Source: Actinomycetes bacterium (GTDB lineage: Bacteria; Actinomycetota; Actinomycetes; Actinomycetales; Cellulomonadaceae). From it: a stretch of DNA of 6,299 bases. Shown piece by piece: positions 1 through 6,299 of this stretch (position 1 is its first letter; every line of letters starts with the position of its first letter). The position numbers were made by a program, and so were the translations under genes. The notes under the pieces were generated by a model that saw only the letters and a program-made list of their open reading frames with translations, had not been told where the DNA came from and ran no database searches. Location: NCBI GenBank assembly GCA_023389455.1, contig JAEWEJ010000142.1, positions 1 to 6,299 on the forward strand, in the 5' to 3' direction.

Positions 1-2006
1 TGGCGTTGCTTGACCGCTCGCACCAGAACGCGATTTACCAGGATCTGTCCGTCCCGCAAATTGTGGAAAAAATTCTGCGCGAGCGCCACGGGATGCGCGG
101 ACAGGATTTCCTGTTTTCGCTTTCAAATGCGTACCCGCGCCGTGAGCAGGTGATGCAGTACGGCGAGGACGACCTGCACTTTATCACCCGTCTGCTGGGG
201 GAAGTGGGTATCTGGTTTCGCTTCACCACCGACACGCGCCTGAACATTGACGTGGTGGAGTTTTACGACAGCCAACAGGGCTATGAGAAAGGCCTGACTC
301 TGCAGTCGGTGCCGCCATCAGGGCAGCATTCGGAAGGTGTGGACTCGGTATGGGGGATGGAATCCCGTCACCACGTCGTGCAGAAGCAGGTCAGCACCCG
401 GGATTACAACTATCGCGATGCCACGGAAGACATGAACGCTCAGGTCGATGCGACCCGCGGGGATGCCACCACTTACGGGGAAGCCTATCACTGGGCCGAC
501 AACTACCTGACGCCGGGCAATACGTACGACCGCAACCCGGCACCGGAATCCGGTGCGTTTTACGCCCGCATCCGGCATGAGCGCTATCTGAACGGCCAGA
601 CGCAGACCCGAGCCATCACCAGTTGCCCGACGCTCTCTCCGGGCCTGGTGCTTAACGTCACCGGCGGATATGAAGTGGCGGAAGTATTTGGCAAAGGCGT
701 GCTCATCACCGCCATGACCAGTTCTGCCCGCCGTGACCGCGATTTTGAAGTGCACTTTGACGGCATTCCGGACAGCGCTGAGGTTGGCTTCCGCCCGGAG
801 CCGGGTAAGCGCCCCGTCATGGCCGGTACGCTGCCGGCCCGCGTCACCAGCACCACCGAAAACGACACCTACGGCCATATCGACAAAGACGGCCGCTATC
901 GCGTCAACATGCTGTTTGACCGGGATAACTGGGAGACCGGGTTTGAAAGCCTGTGGGTGCGTCAGTCCCGCCCGTATGCCGGGGATATTTACGGGCTGCA
1001 CCTACCACTGCTGGCGGGCACCGAAGTGGCGATTGGCTTTGAGGACGGTAATCCGGACAGGCCGTACATCGCCGGTGTGCTGCACGACTCGGCGCACGGC
1101 GACCACGTCACCATCCGTAACTACAAACGTAACGTACTGCGCACCCCGGCAAACAACAAAATCCGCCTGGACGATGAGCGCGGAAAAGAGCACATCAAGA
1201 TCAGCACCGAGTACGGCGGCAAGAGCCAGTTGAATCTCGGGCATCTGGTGGATGCTGAAAAACAACAGCGCGGGGAAGGCTTTGAGCTCCGGACGGACAG
1301 CTGGGGAGCCATTCGTGCACAGCAGGGTATTTTCATCACCGCCGATGCACAAATCAAAGGTCAGGGACAGGTTCTGGCGATGGATGCGGCGCTGGGGACA
1401 CTCAATCAGGCGCAGCAGTTAGCGAAGTCACTGAGCGATGCTGTAGCCACTGCACAAGCTGAACTCGCGCAGATCCAGGCACAAAAAACATTGCTGGAAT
1501 CCTCTATCAAGGATCTGCAGCAGTCCGCGTTGCTGATGAGCGCCCCGGACGGGATAGCTCAGGTATCACCGCAAAGTATTCAAATCAGCAGCGGACAGAA
1601 CTTTATTCAGACCTCCGGCGAGAACAGTGACTTTAGCGTCTTCAAAAAATTCACCGTTGCGGCAGGCGAGATCATCAGTCTGTTTGCCAAAACGCTGGGT
1701 ATCAAAATCTACGCTAATAAAGGCAAGGTGGATATTCAGGCTCAGGGGGATGAAATGGCACTGACCTCCCTGAAGGCCATGAAAATTATTAGCAAGAGTG
1801 ATGAGGTTTATATCCAGGCCAGTAAAAAACTGACGCTGAGCTGTGGCAAAACGGCGGTGGTGATTGAGCCGTCGGGGATCAAGATTTTGACTCCGGGTGA
1901 TGTGAATGCCAAATGCGCCAGTATCAACCAACTGGCCCCTCAAAGCTTCAGTCCGGCGCAGCCTGAATTACCACCTGAAGCAACCTGTGTGGAGAGCGCC
2001 CGCTGA
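1..2006 (+). CDS. vgrG: Type VI secretion system tip protein VgrG (5' end cut by window)
   Basis: VgrG trimers form the spike at the end of the Hcp tube and carry effectors out of the cell. The reading frame is open from the first complete codon (nt 3). The TTG at nt 6 is not a credible start, because homologs have roughly 100-140 more residues ahead of this point. Counting from nt 6, residues 52-73 hold the gp27-like signature YGEDDLHFITRLLGEVGIWF. Residues about 270-368 are the gp5-type OB fold, with VRQSRPYAG at 318 onward and FEDGNPDRPYIAGV just after. Residues about 384-412 carry RLDDERGKEHIK. A DUF2345-type region starts near 426, is interrupted by an Ala/Gln-rich, coiled-coil-like stretch (about 459-508), and continues as a beta-rich needle to about 650. 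The protein ends in a short proline-containing tail with no extra effector domain, so it looks like a structural VgrG and not an 'evolved' one. It is first in the visible operon. Family assignment is very secure; which vgrG paralog it is cannot be told. Confidence 0.95.
   Translation, partial: ALLDRSHQNAIYQDLSVPQIVEKILRERHGMRGQDFLFSLSNAYPRREQVMQYGEDDLHFITRLLGEVGIWFRFTTDTRLNIDVVEFYDSQQGYEKGLTLQSVPPSGQHSEGVDSVWGMESRHHVVQKQVSTRDYNYRDATEDMNAQVDATRGDATTYGEAYHWADNYLTPGNTYDRNPAPESGAFYARIRHERYLNGQTQTRAITSCPTLSPGLVLNVTGGYEVAEVFGKGVLITAMTSSARRDRDFEVHFDGIPDSAEVGFRPEPGKRPVMAGTLPARVTSTTENDTYGHIDKDGRYRVNMLFDRDNWETGFESLWVRQSRPYAGDIYGLHLPLLAGTEVAIGFEDGNPDRPYIAGVLHDSAHGDHVTIRNYKRNVLRTPANNKIRLDDERGKEHIKISTEYGGKSQLNLGHLVDAEKQQRGEGFELRTDSWGAIRAQQGIFITADAQIKGQGQVLAMDAALGTLNQAQQLAKSLSDAVATAQAELAQIQAQKTLLESSIKDLQQSALLMSAPDGIAQVSPQSIQISSGQNFIQTSGENSDFSVFKKFTVAAGEIISLFAKTLGIKIYANKGKVDIQAQGDEMALTSLKAMKIISKSDEVYIQASKKLTLSCGKTAVVIEPSGIKILTPGDVNAKCASINQLAPQSFSPAQPELPPEATCVESAR
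1991..1996 (+). promoter_or_regulatory. Ribosome binding site of the DUF4123 adaptor gene
   Basis: GGAGAG lies inside the last codons of vgrG, nine bases before the ATG at 2006. It supports that start. The ATG shares its A with the vgrG stop codon (TGATG), so reinitiation by ribosomes finishing vgrG is likely. Confidence 0.6.
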
Positions 2007-2899
2007 TGAAGAGTATTGCGACGATAGCGGAATGCCTGAATGCAAGACAGGATGAATACCGGTATTTGTTAATAGACCCATTGAAGCCAGTAATGTCATG
2101 GAATCCCTTGCATCCTGATTGCCTGAAAGAGGGGAAAGGTTCCAATTTCTTGCAGCAGGTACTGCGTCCAGACCTGGCATGGACACCGGAGCACTGTCCA
2201 TTGTTAGTGCTGCTGGCTTCGCCAGGCGAAAATTGCGATGAAAGGTTAATTGAAAAGAGTGAAGAATATGCTCTCGGTGAAGTCCTGTATGAGAAACGCT
2301 ATGTTTGCGGCTGGATGAGCGCTTCATTAGATCCTCAAAAAATGGCGGCATGGCTTGCAGAGTTGTGTAAAAAAATCAGACCGGGCGCAATTGTGCCAGT
2401 GTTTGAACCCCTGCGCCTTGAGCTGTTACGGAGCACGGCAGATCCCGCTCAGTTGTCCACGTTGCTGGCACCCATCGGTCGTTGGATATTCCTTTCTGCT
2501 ACAGGAGAACAGACGGTCTTGTCAGGTGCAGTAAACAGTAAGGAATGGCAACTAAAGTGGGGGACTGAACAGGCACTGGATAACTATCGTGATATCTGGC
2601 GTCTGCTTTCTGCGTGGGGTCTTACCTCAGGACCTCTACCGACAGACGCTGCCCAACAGGCAGCAAAAGCCTGGGCTGGATCGGGCAAGGTTGGGCTTAA
2701 CCATCTGAGCGATCGGATTTTTCTCGTACTTAATTCGCTGACGTTACCAGCCAGCGTGACCATACACGATGAAATGAAGGCGCTCCTGCAAAAAGTGGCC
2801 AGCAACCCAGATTTGCATCTCACGCAACTTATGAAAACGCTCCCGGACGCAGTCTGGAAGGAACAGCGCTCGCCTGAGCCGAAAGTGGAAGGAATTTAA
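2006..2899 (+). CDS. DUF4123-type T6SS effector adaptor/chaperone (VasW/Tap-like)
   Basis: DUF4123 proteins (Tap/TEC, VasW in Vibrio cholerae) are cytoplasmic adaptors that bind a specific effector and deliver it to its cognate VgrG. This 297-residue protein has the usual size and layout. An early YLLIDP strand (residues 20-25) is followed by a hydrophobic LLVLLASPGE strand (66-75). A block centred on CGWMSASLDPQKMAAWL (101-117) and VPVFEPLRLELL (130-141) corresponds to the 'LLxSxxxxxxLxxHLRxL...RFxDPRVLxxLL' part of the family. A helical C-terminal half (about 190-297) probably gives effector specificity. There is no signal peptide or membrane segment. It lies directly between vgrG and the toxin gene and overlaps each by one base, as expected for an adaptor made in step with both partners. 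GC drops abruptly on entering this gene (24 of 60 bases are G or C at 2041-2100, against 39 of 60 at 961-1020 in vgrG). The assignment rests on motif layout and context; the match to the family consensus is moderate, not perfect. Confidence 0.85.
   Translation: MKSIATIAECLNARQDEYRYLLIDPLKPVMSWNPLHPDCLKEGKGSNFLQQVLRPDLAWTPEHCPLLVLLASPGENCDERLIEKSEEYALGEVLYEKRYVCGWMSASLDPQKMAAWLAELCKKIRPGAIVPVFEPLRLELLRSTADPAQLSTLLAPIGRWIFLSATGEQTVLSGAVNSKEWQLKWGTEQALDNYRDIWRLLSAWGLTSGPLPTDAAQQAAKAWAGSGKVGLNHLSDRIFLVLNSLTLPASVTIHDEMKALLQKVASNPDLHLTQLMKTLPDAVWKEQRSPEPKVEGI
2889..2893 (+). promoter_or_regulatory. Ribosome binding site of the toxin gene
   Basis: AAGGA in the last codons of the adaptor gene lies 5 bases before the ATG at 2899 and 8 bases before a second in-frame ATG at 2902. 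Spacing favours 2902, while the TAATG stop/start overlap favours 2899. The difference is a single methionine. Confidence 0.6.
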
Positions 2900-5800
2900 T
2901 GATGGGTACGCGAGATAAGGCAGGCAGTAACGCCGAAGCAAGTCAGCAGGCAGCAGTGGTTCCGTCAGGTTGTAAAGCCTGTAAACGTGAGGGCGTTGGC
3001 ATTTATCCTCTGCGCGTGGCCGCAATTCCACAGCCTCTGGTAAATACCGGTTGGCAACCTGCGGTTCCTACCCAGGATATTGAGCTAACCGGGGGGGAGT
3101 TTAAATATGCCCTTCGCACCTTGCGTCAGGGCTATGTTTATGTACTGCTGGACAAAGCAGTCTGGCAGGCCTACCAGGTCACCGTCGAAGGCTTTTTACG
3201 TCAGTTCAATGCCTACGAGATGCCGGAAAGCGAAACAGTGGATTCACTGAGCCCGGCATGCCTGACGCAAAACCATGATGTGCTGGCAAGCTTCATCAAT
3301 ATTGATCCTAACTACTCGCAGGCGATGGTCGGATTTAGCAGCGATCCATGGTGTAAAACGGTCCTGGATGAATATAAAAGTGGAAAGCGTCCTGCTACAC
3401 GTTTTACGCAGGTTACCGTCTCGGATGGAAAAGCGACGATAGAAGGAGCAAGCCGGAGCCTGACACTCGATCCCTCTTTGTCTGCGCTCAAAAGCAACGC
3501 GCTGGAATTTGCGACGGAATCTTTCCCTTCCGTCGTCGGCAAAGATGCCGACCCTGACGGGGCCCATGGTTTTTACCCGCGAATGGAAAAGAGCAAGCAA
3601 ACCGCCCTGGGGAACCAGATTGCTCAGCTGCAACAGCAGTATGGCGCTCCTGTAAAAGCCATCGTACTGGATGATGTCGTGGGCGTGGTGGAGGAAATTA
3701 ACCACGGTCGCCTGGATGTGGTTCAGGCGCTTGCCACGTTCACGTCTGAAAAGAGCAACATTCACCAGAAAACCATTTCAGATGCGATTGTGCAGCTACG
3801 GGCATCCACAACAAAGCAGACTGAAAACGATCCGAAGATTCAGGGATTCTCCACGCCGGGTTACAGCACATCGTATTCCGTCAGCCGTGAAAGTGCGGTT
3901 GCTATTGAGTTACGAAAAGCTCTGGGCCGCATGGAGGAATACTACGACGAGCCTGCGCGTGCGGCTTTTGCCAGCAATTGGCAGTCAACCGTGGACGGTT
4001 ATAAGCAACAGATGGCAGCTATCTGGCAGGATCTCGACAACCTGTATACCTCTGCGCTGTGGCTGATGCTTCTGAATAACGACTACTCGCCGGAAACCAG
4101 CGTAGTCAGCTGGCACTTCCAGCTGCGAACCATTACTGCTTGTCTCCAGGGTAGCCTGGCCGGATGCGATACTGAAAAGCTCCAACAAGGGGGCAAAAAA
4201 CCGCAGTGGACAGGCTGGCTGGCAGATCCAATGAGCCCACCGCTGATGGCTTTGCTGCGCAATGAGCATGATTTTTCAGCAGAAGTGTTCAATGGATCGC
4301 TGACCTATTCGAACCTGAAAGCAGTGCTGAACAGCAAAGAGGCCAGCGCTTTTGTTAACAATAAAGCGTACCAGCAATTAGCCGCAAGCCTGGTCAGTGC
4401 GATTGGCGGGGCGTACAGCGGTCTGTGGAGCCTGCTGTCTGAATCAGCTAAAGGCGGTGTGTTAAGGACGTTGCAGGCGGTGGCGTATGTGGCGGAAGGC
4501 AGCCCGGTTGTTACCGTTTTTACCGGGGAAATGACCATCCGGGATTATCAGAATCTTTTGCGCACCCAGCTTGATGTTCATGGGAAATCGCCCCTGACTA
4601 TGCAGACCGAAGAGGCTGGCGGGGCAATGCGCTCAACGCGTGTAGGGCACTGGTTACAGGTTACCGACCCGGTCGTGCTGCAGCAAAGAATCCAGGTTCG
4701 CCTGACGGCTCCGCTGAGCAATCAGGGGAAATTATCCGGCATTACCATGCTGACACCGGATGTGATTGATAACTCATTAACTCGCGGTGAAATCGCGCTG
4801 GGCCCGGCAGAGATGCGCGGCATAGGCCGCTACCAGGCCACAATATCGACCGATTTCCAGAGTGGCCTGCTGGGGTTGATCCTGGCCGGAATATTGATTA
4901 ATACCACCTTCAATAATATTGAAGCCCTGAAAACGGCGATGCCGGGCGATACGCAGGCGCAAATGTCCATGACCTCGGGCTCGCTGATTGCGCTGGCCTG
5001 CGGGGTTGAAATACTGGGCCAGGGCTCGGCGGTGCTGAACTTATTTAATAAGGGAGATCTGTTGATCCGAGGGGCTGGGATTATTGGAGGATTGGCGGGT
5101 ATTGTTGATGGAATAGCTCTAGGGATGAAAACTTGGGCATTAATTGAATCAGGTGACACAATGGCTGCATTGTTTTATGGGTTTGCAGCTATATCTACGC
5201 TTATTGCCGGTGGTGTTGGGTTTTCATTTAGTATCGTTGGTAATTTTGCCTTATTTAGTGAAACAGCTCTTTTACTTGGTCCGGTTGGCTGGTGTATTAC
5301 GCTGGGTGTCGTGGCTGTAACGTTGATGACGATTGGCAACGCTTATACCCGTTCACCGCTGGAACGCTGGTTGACACATACCTGCTTTGGTAACCGCGAC
5401 GAGTGTGATGAGAGTGATGTGGTATGGCATAAGGAGAACCTCTCTGATATGCGCGAAGCCATGAAGGCGCTGCATGTCATTGCCAGCGGCGTGTCTGCCC
5501 AACTTGTAGGTGATTGGTTCGCCGATATGACGAACAACACTCGATTGCTGGGCAACCGGATGATGGCGGCTCGGGTTATCCTTGCCGACTGTAGCCCTAC
5601 GGGATCCGACTGGCTGGTGGAACTGACCGCTACGGGTGGTGGGTCACATCAGGTGCTGGCCCGCAGTGGATCAGATGCAAAGCTAGCAGGACTAAAAACA
5701 CCAGAACCGCAGATCTATGAAACAGCGGCCCAGCAGATTGGTCGAGGAGAATTGACGCCTATGGTACCCGCCGTGATGACAAAGGCAATATCTGCAACCT

Positions 5801-5973
5801 CTCTGAACGCCAGCTGGCTGGTCGCTGAAGGAAAACCGCAAGGACTGCAATTAGATGGTGAGTTCCCGCTAAACTTGTCTCGTTTTACCGGTGCTGAGCT
5901 GACGGTCACCTACTGGCCGGATAAAACTCAGCAGGATAATAGTTTACAGTTGACTACCCAACTGGACAGCTGA
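2899..5973 (+). CDS. VasX-like T6SS effector (BTH_I2691-type), probably membrane-disrupting
   Basis: This is probably an antibacterial effector acting on the target cell's inner membrane, as proposed for VasX of V. cholerae (about 1085 residues; here 1024). The N-terminal region has a CxxC pair (C25, C28), then REGVGIYPLRVA (30-41), LRTLRQGYVYVLL (72-84) and WQAYQV (89-94). This is the hallmark of the VasX N-terminal domain/BTH_I2691 effector group, which has the pattern CxxCxRxGxxIxPxRxA...LRxLRxGYVYV. Residues about 100-640 are mostly soluble, with long helical stretches. Hydrophobic segments follow at about 656-671, 693-714, 725-743, 755-779 and 790-812, then the conserved-looking SPLERWLTHTCFG (819-831) and a soluble tail (about 835-1024). 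There is no signal peptide, consistent with T6SS delivery. It sits between a DUF4123 adaptor and a small membrane-protein gene, with starts at 2899 or 2902. Base composition is patchy: a low-GC block covers residues about 715-794. The family call is strong; pore formation is inferred from the hydrophobic cluster and the VasX precedent. Confidence 0.87.
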   Translation: MMGTRDKAGSNAEASQQAAVVPSGCKACKREGVGIYPLRVAAIPQPLVNTGWQPAVPTQDIELTGGEFKYALRTLRQGYVYVLLDKAVWQAYQVTVEGFLRQFNAYEMPESETVDSLSPACLTQNHDVLASFINIDPNYSQAMVGFSSDPWCKTVLDEYKSGKRPATRFTQVTVSDGKATIEGASRSLTLDPSLSALKSNALEFATESFPSVVGKDADPDGAHGFYPRMEKSKQTALGNQIAQLQQQYGAPVKAIVLDDVVGVVEEINHGRLDVVQALATFTSEKSNIHQKTISDAIVQLRASTTKQTENDPKIQGFSTPGYSTSYSVSRESAVAIELRKALGRMEEYYDEPARAAFASNWQSTVDGYKQQMAAIWQDLDNLYTSALWLMLLNNDYSPETSVVSWHFQLRTITACLQGSLAGCDTEKLQQGGKKPQWTGWLADPMSPPLMALLRNEHDFSAEVFNGSLTYSNLKAVLNSKEASAFVNNKAYQQLAASLVSAIGGAYSGLWSLLSESAKGGVLRTLQAVAYVAEGSPVVTVFTGEMTIRDYQNLLRTQLDVHGKSPLTMQTEEAGGAMRSTRVGHWLQVTDPVVLQQRIQVRLTAPLSNQGKLSGITMLTPDVIDNSLTRGEIALGPAEMRGIGRYQATISTDFQSGLLGLILAGILINTTFNNIEALKTAMPGDTQAQMSMTSGSLIALACGVEILGQGSAVLNLFNKGDLLIRGAGIIGGLAGIVDGIALGMKTWALIESGDTMAALFYGFAAISTLIAGGVGFSFSIVGNFALFSETALLLGPVGWCITLGVVAVTLMTIGNAYTRSPLERWLTHTCFGNRDECDESDVVWHKENLSDMREAMKALHVIASGVSAQLVGDWFADMTNNTRLLGNRMMAARVILADCSPTGSDWLVELTATGGGSHQVLARSGSDAKLAGLKTPEPQIYETAAQQIGRGELTPMVPAVMTKAISATSLNASWLVAEGKPQGLQLDGEFPLNLSRFTGAELTVTYWPDKTQQDNSLQLTTQLDS
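4864..5334 (+). other. Hydrophobic (putative membrane-inserting) region of the toxin
   Basis: This codes for residues 656-812 of the effector. Five mostly uncharged stretches are visible, starting GLLGLILAGILI (656), GSLIALACGVEILG (694), GAGIIGGLAGIV (725), ALFYGFAAISTLIAGG (757) and LLLGPVGWCITLGVVAV (791). Short connectors contain charged residues such as KGD and IESGD. Glycine/alanine richness and clustering late in a large soluble protein resemble the colicin-like region proposed for VasX. Exact helix boundaries were judged by eye. Confidence 0.7.
5041..5280 (+). other. Low-GC block inside the toxin gene
   Basis: Hand counts give 97 G+C in 240 bases (about 40%). The 60 bases just before hold 39 G+C (65%), the 60 just after hold 33 (55%), and 4621-4860 holds 138 of 240 (57%). 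Codons uncommon in enterobacterial genes cluster here: CGA at residue 724, ATA at 739 and 765, CTA at 741 and several GGA. The neighbouring hydrophobic segment at 4981-5040 is GC-rich, so hydrophobicity alone does not explain the shift. Confidence 0.7.
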
Positions 5974-5979
5974 TTCGAT

Positions 5980-5984
5980 AAGGA
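5980..5984 (+). promoter_or_regulatory. Ribosome binding site of the downstream membrane-protein gene
   Basis: AAGGA in the 20-base gap after the toxin stop lies nine bases before the ATG at 5994. A nearer ATG at 5984 opens a frame that stops after nine codons, so this site decides the start at 5994. No terminator-like hairpin lies in the gap, which implies co-transcription with the toxin. Confidence 0.65.
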
Positions 5985-5993
5985 TGTCAATTT

Positions 5994-6299
5994 ATGCCAC
6001 AGCTCACTTTTAAAGACCCCCAACCAAGACTGAATCCGCCGGTCAGTTGCTGGCGGGAAGATATGCCAGAAAGCCACGAGCCTCAGCTTGTACCACCTCA
6101 GTTGCGTTGCATGACAACGCGAAATGATATTTACTTGGAGGTGCCGCGATACAGTACGGAGGTATCTTGGTTGATGATGCTTCCACTATCAGCATTAGTA
6201 GTCGGTGTAATGTTTTATTTTATATTTCTTTTCGTTTCAATTGGTTTTTATATGTTTTCTTTTGTTTCTACTGCTGTACTGTTTTCATTTTTGTTATTC
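5994..6299 (+). CDS. Putative immunity protein, membrane protein (3' end cut by window)
   Basis: The frame is open for 102 codons to the window edge. The protein begins MPQLTFKDPQPRLNPP and has a soluble, proline-rich N-terminus of about 58 residues without a signal peptide, including NDIYLEVPRYS (44-54). A nearly continuous hydrophobic stretch follows (about 59-102: LMMLPLSALVVGVMFYF, then phenylalanine-rich sequence to the end), long enough for two membrane spans. It starts 20 bases after the VasX-like toxin stop and shares its transcript, the position of tsiV2 in V. cholerae. An inner-membrane immunity protein that blocks the toxin is therefore the leading guess. The layout (short soluble N-terminus, two membrane spans early, more sequence to come) also recalls DUF6708-type proteins found near T6SS genes, but I cannot confirm that. 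Composition becomes extreme: 32 of the last 119 bases are G or C (27%). The gene itself is well supported; the function is inferred from context. Confidence 0.82.
   Translation, partial: MPQLTFKDPQPRLNPPVSCWREDMPESHEPQLVPPQLRCMTTRNDIYLEVPRYSTEVSWLMMLPLSALVVGVMFYFIFLFVSIGFYMFSFVSTAVLFSFLLF

Noticed and set aside
541..555. Inverted repeat CACCGGA / TCCGGTG in vgrG
   Set aside because: It is a short, single-copy, coding palindrome with no regulatory context; chance is sufficient in GC-rich sequence.
318..1001. Long antisense open frame (227 codons) opposite vgrG
   Set aside because: It lies fully within the strongly supported vgrG. Its composition (Arg, Val, Ala, His rich) is typical of the reverse shadow of a GC-rich gene, and no independent start signal was recognised.
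733..1233. 166-codon + strand frame overlapping the vgrG OB-fold region
   Set aside because: It is out of frame with a highly conserved VgrG domain, and its product is rich in Arg, Thr, Cys and Ser without recognisable motifs. It is a shadow frame.
3244..3765. 173-codon antisense frame inside the toxin gene
   Set aside because: It is fully covered by the toxin reading frame, with no ribosome site or domain recognised. It is most likely a shadow.
4908..4924. Perfect 8-base inverted repeat with a one-base centre (CTTCAATA / TATTGAAG)
   Set aside because: It lies inside toxin coding sequence and encodes an ordinary peptide (TFNNIEA). The loop is too short for a terminator, no T-run follows, and it is over 100 bases from the low-GC block boundary.
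5974..5993. Possible terminator or promoter between toxin and immunity gene
   Set aside because: Only 20 bases are available, with no hairpin or -35/-10 pair visible; only a ribosome binding site is supported.
5984..6013. Alternative ATG at 5984 for the downstream gene
   Set aside because: The frame reaches a stop after nine codons and the start overlaps the likely ribosome site; the ATG at 5994 opens the long frame.

Overview
The window carries a type VI secretion system (T6SS) tip-and-effector module. All genes are on the + strand and packed head to tail with essentially no intergenic DNA. Codon use, moderate GC (about 55-65% in the conserved parts by hand count) and the style of the VgrG protein suggest an enterobacterial gammaproteobacterium (Enterobacter/Klebsiella/Citrobacter-like). 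The genus cannot be fixed from this sequence alone.

Layout: (1) 1-2006, a vgrG gene lacking its 5' end, encoding the spike protein. (2) 2006-2899, a DUF4123-type effector adaptor/chaperone. (3) 2899-5973, a 1024-residue protein with a VasX-type N-terminal region (CxxC, then 'LRxLRxGYVYV') and a cluster of about five hydrophobic segments near the C-terminus, best read as a membrane-targeting, probably pore-forming T6SS effector. (4) 5994-6299, the first 102 codons of a gene that runs off the window. It encodes a soluble N-terminus followed by two very hydrophobic segments and is the positional candidate for the effector's immunity protein. There is no stretch over 300 bases without a gene, and no RNA gene, CRISPR array, insertion sequence, terminator or promoter was seen. 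The operon promoter must lie upstream of the window.

The gene order vgrG, DUF4123 adaptor, VasX-like toxin, small membrane protein is the same as vgrG-2/vasW/vasX/tsiV2 of Vibrio cholerae. The expected working model is that the adaptor loads the toxin onto the VgrG tip, the sheath drives it into a neighbouring cell, the toxin acts at the target's inner membrane, and the fourth protein protects sister cells. The stop/start codons of genes 1-2 and 2-3 overlap by one base, which implies translational coupling.

The most notable unexplained signal is a sharply bounded low-GC block (about 5041-5280, about 40% GC, flanked by 65% and 55%) inside the hydrophobic part of the toxin. The downstream putative immunity gene also becomes very AT-rich (about 27% GC in the last 119 bases). 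This fits exchange of toxin/immunity segments by recombination, but that is inference.
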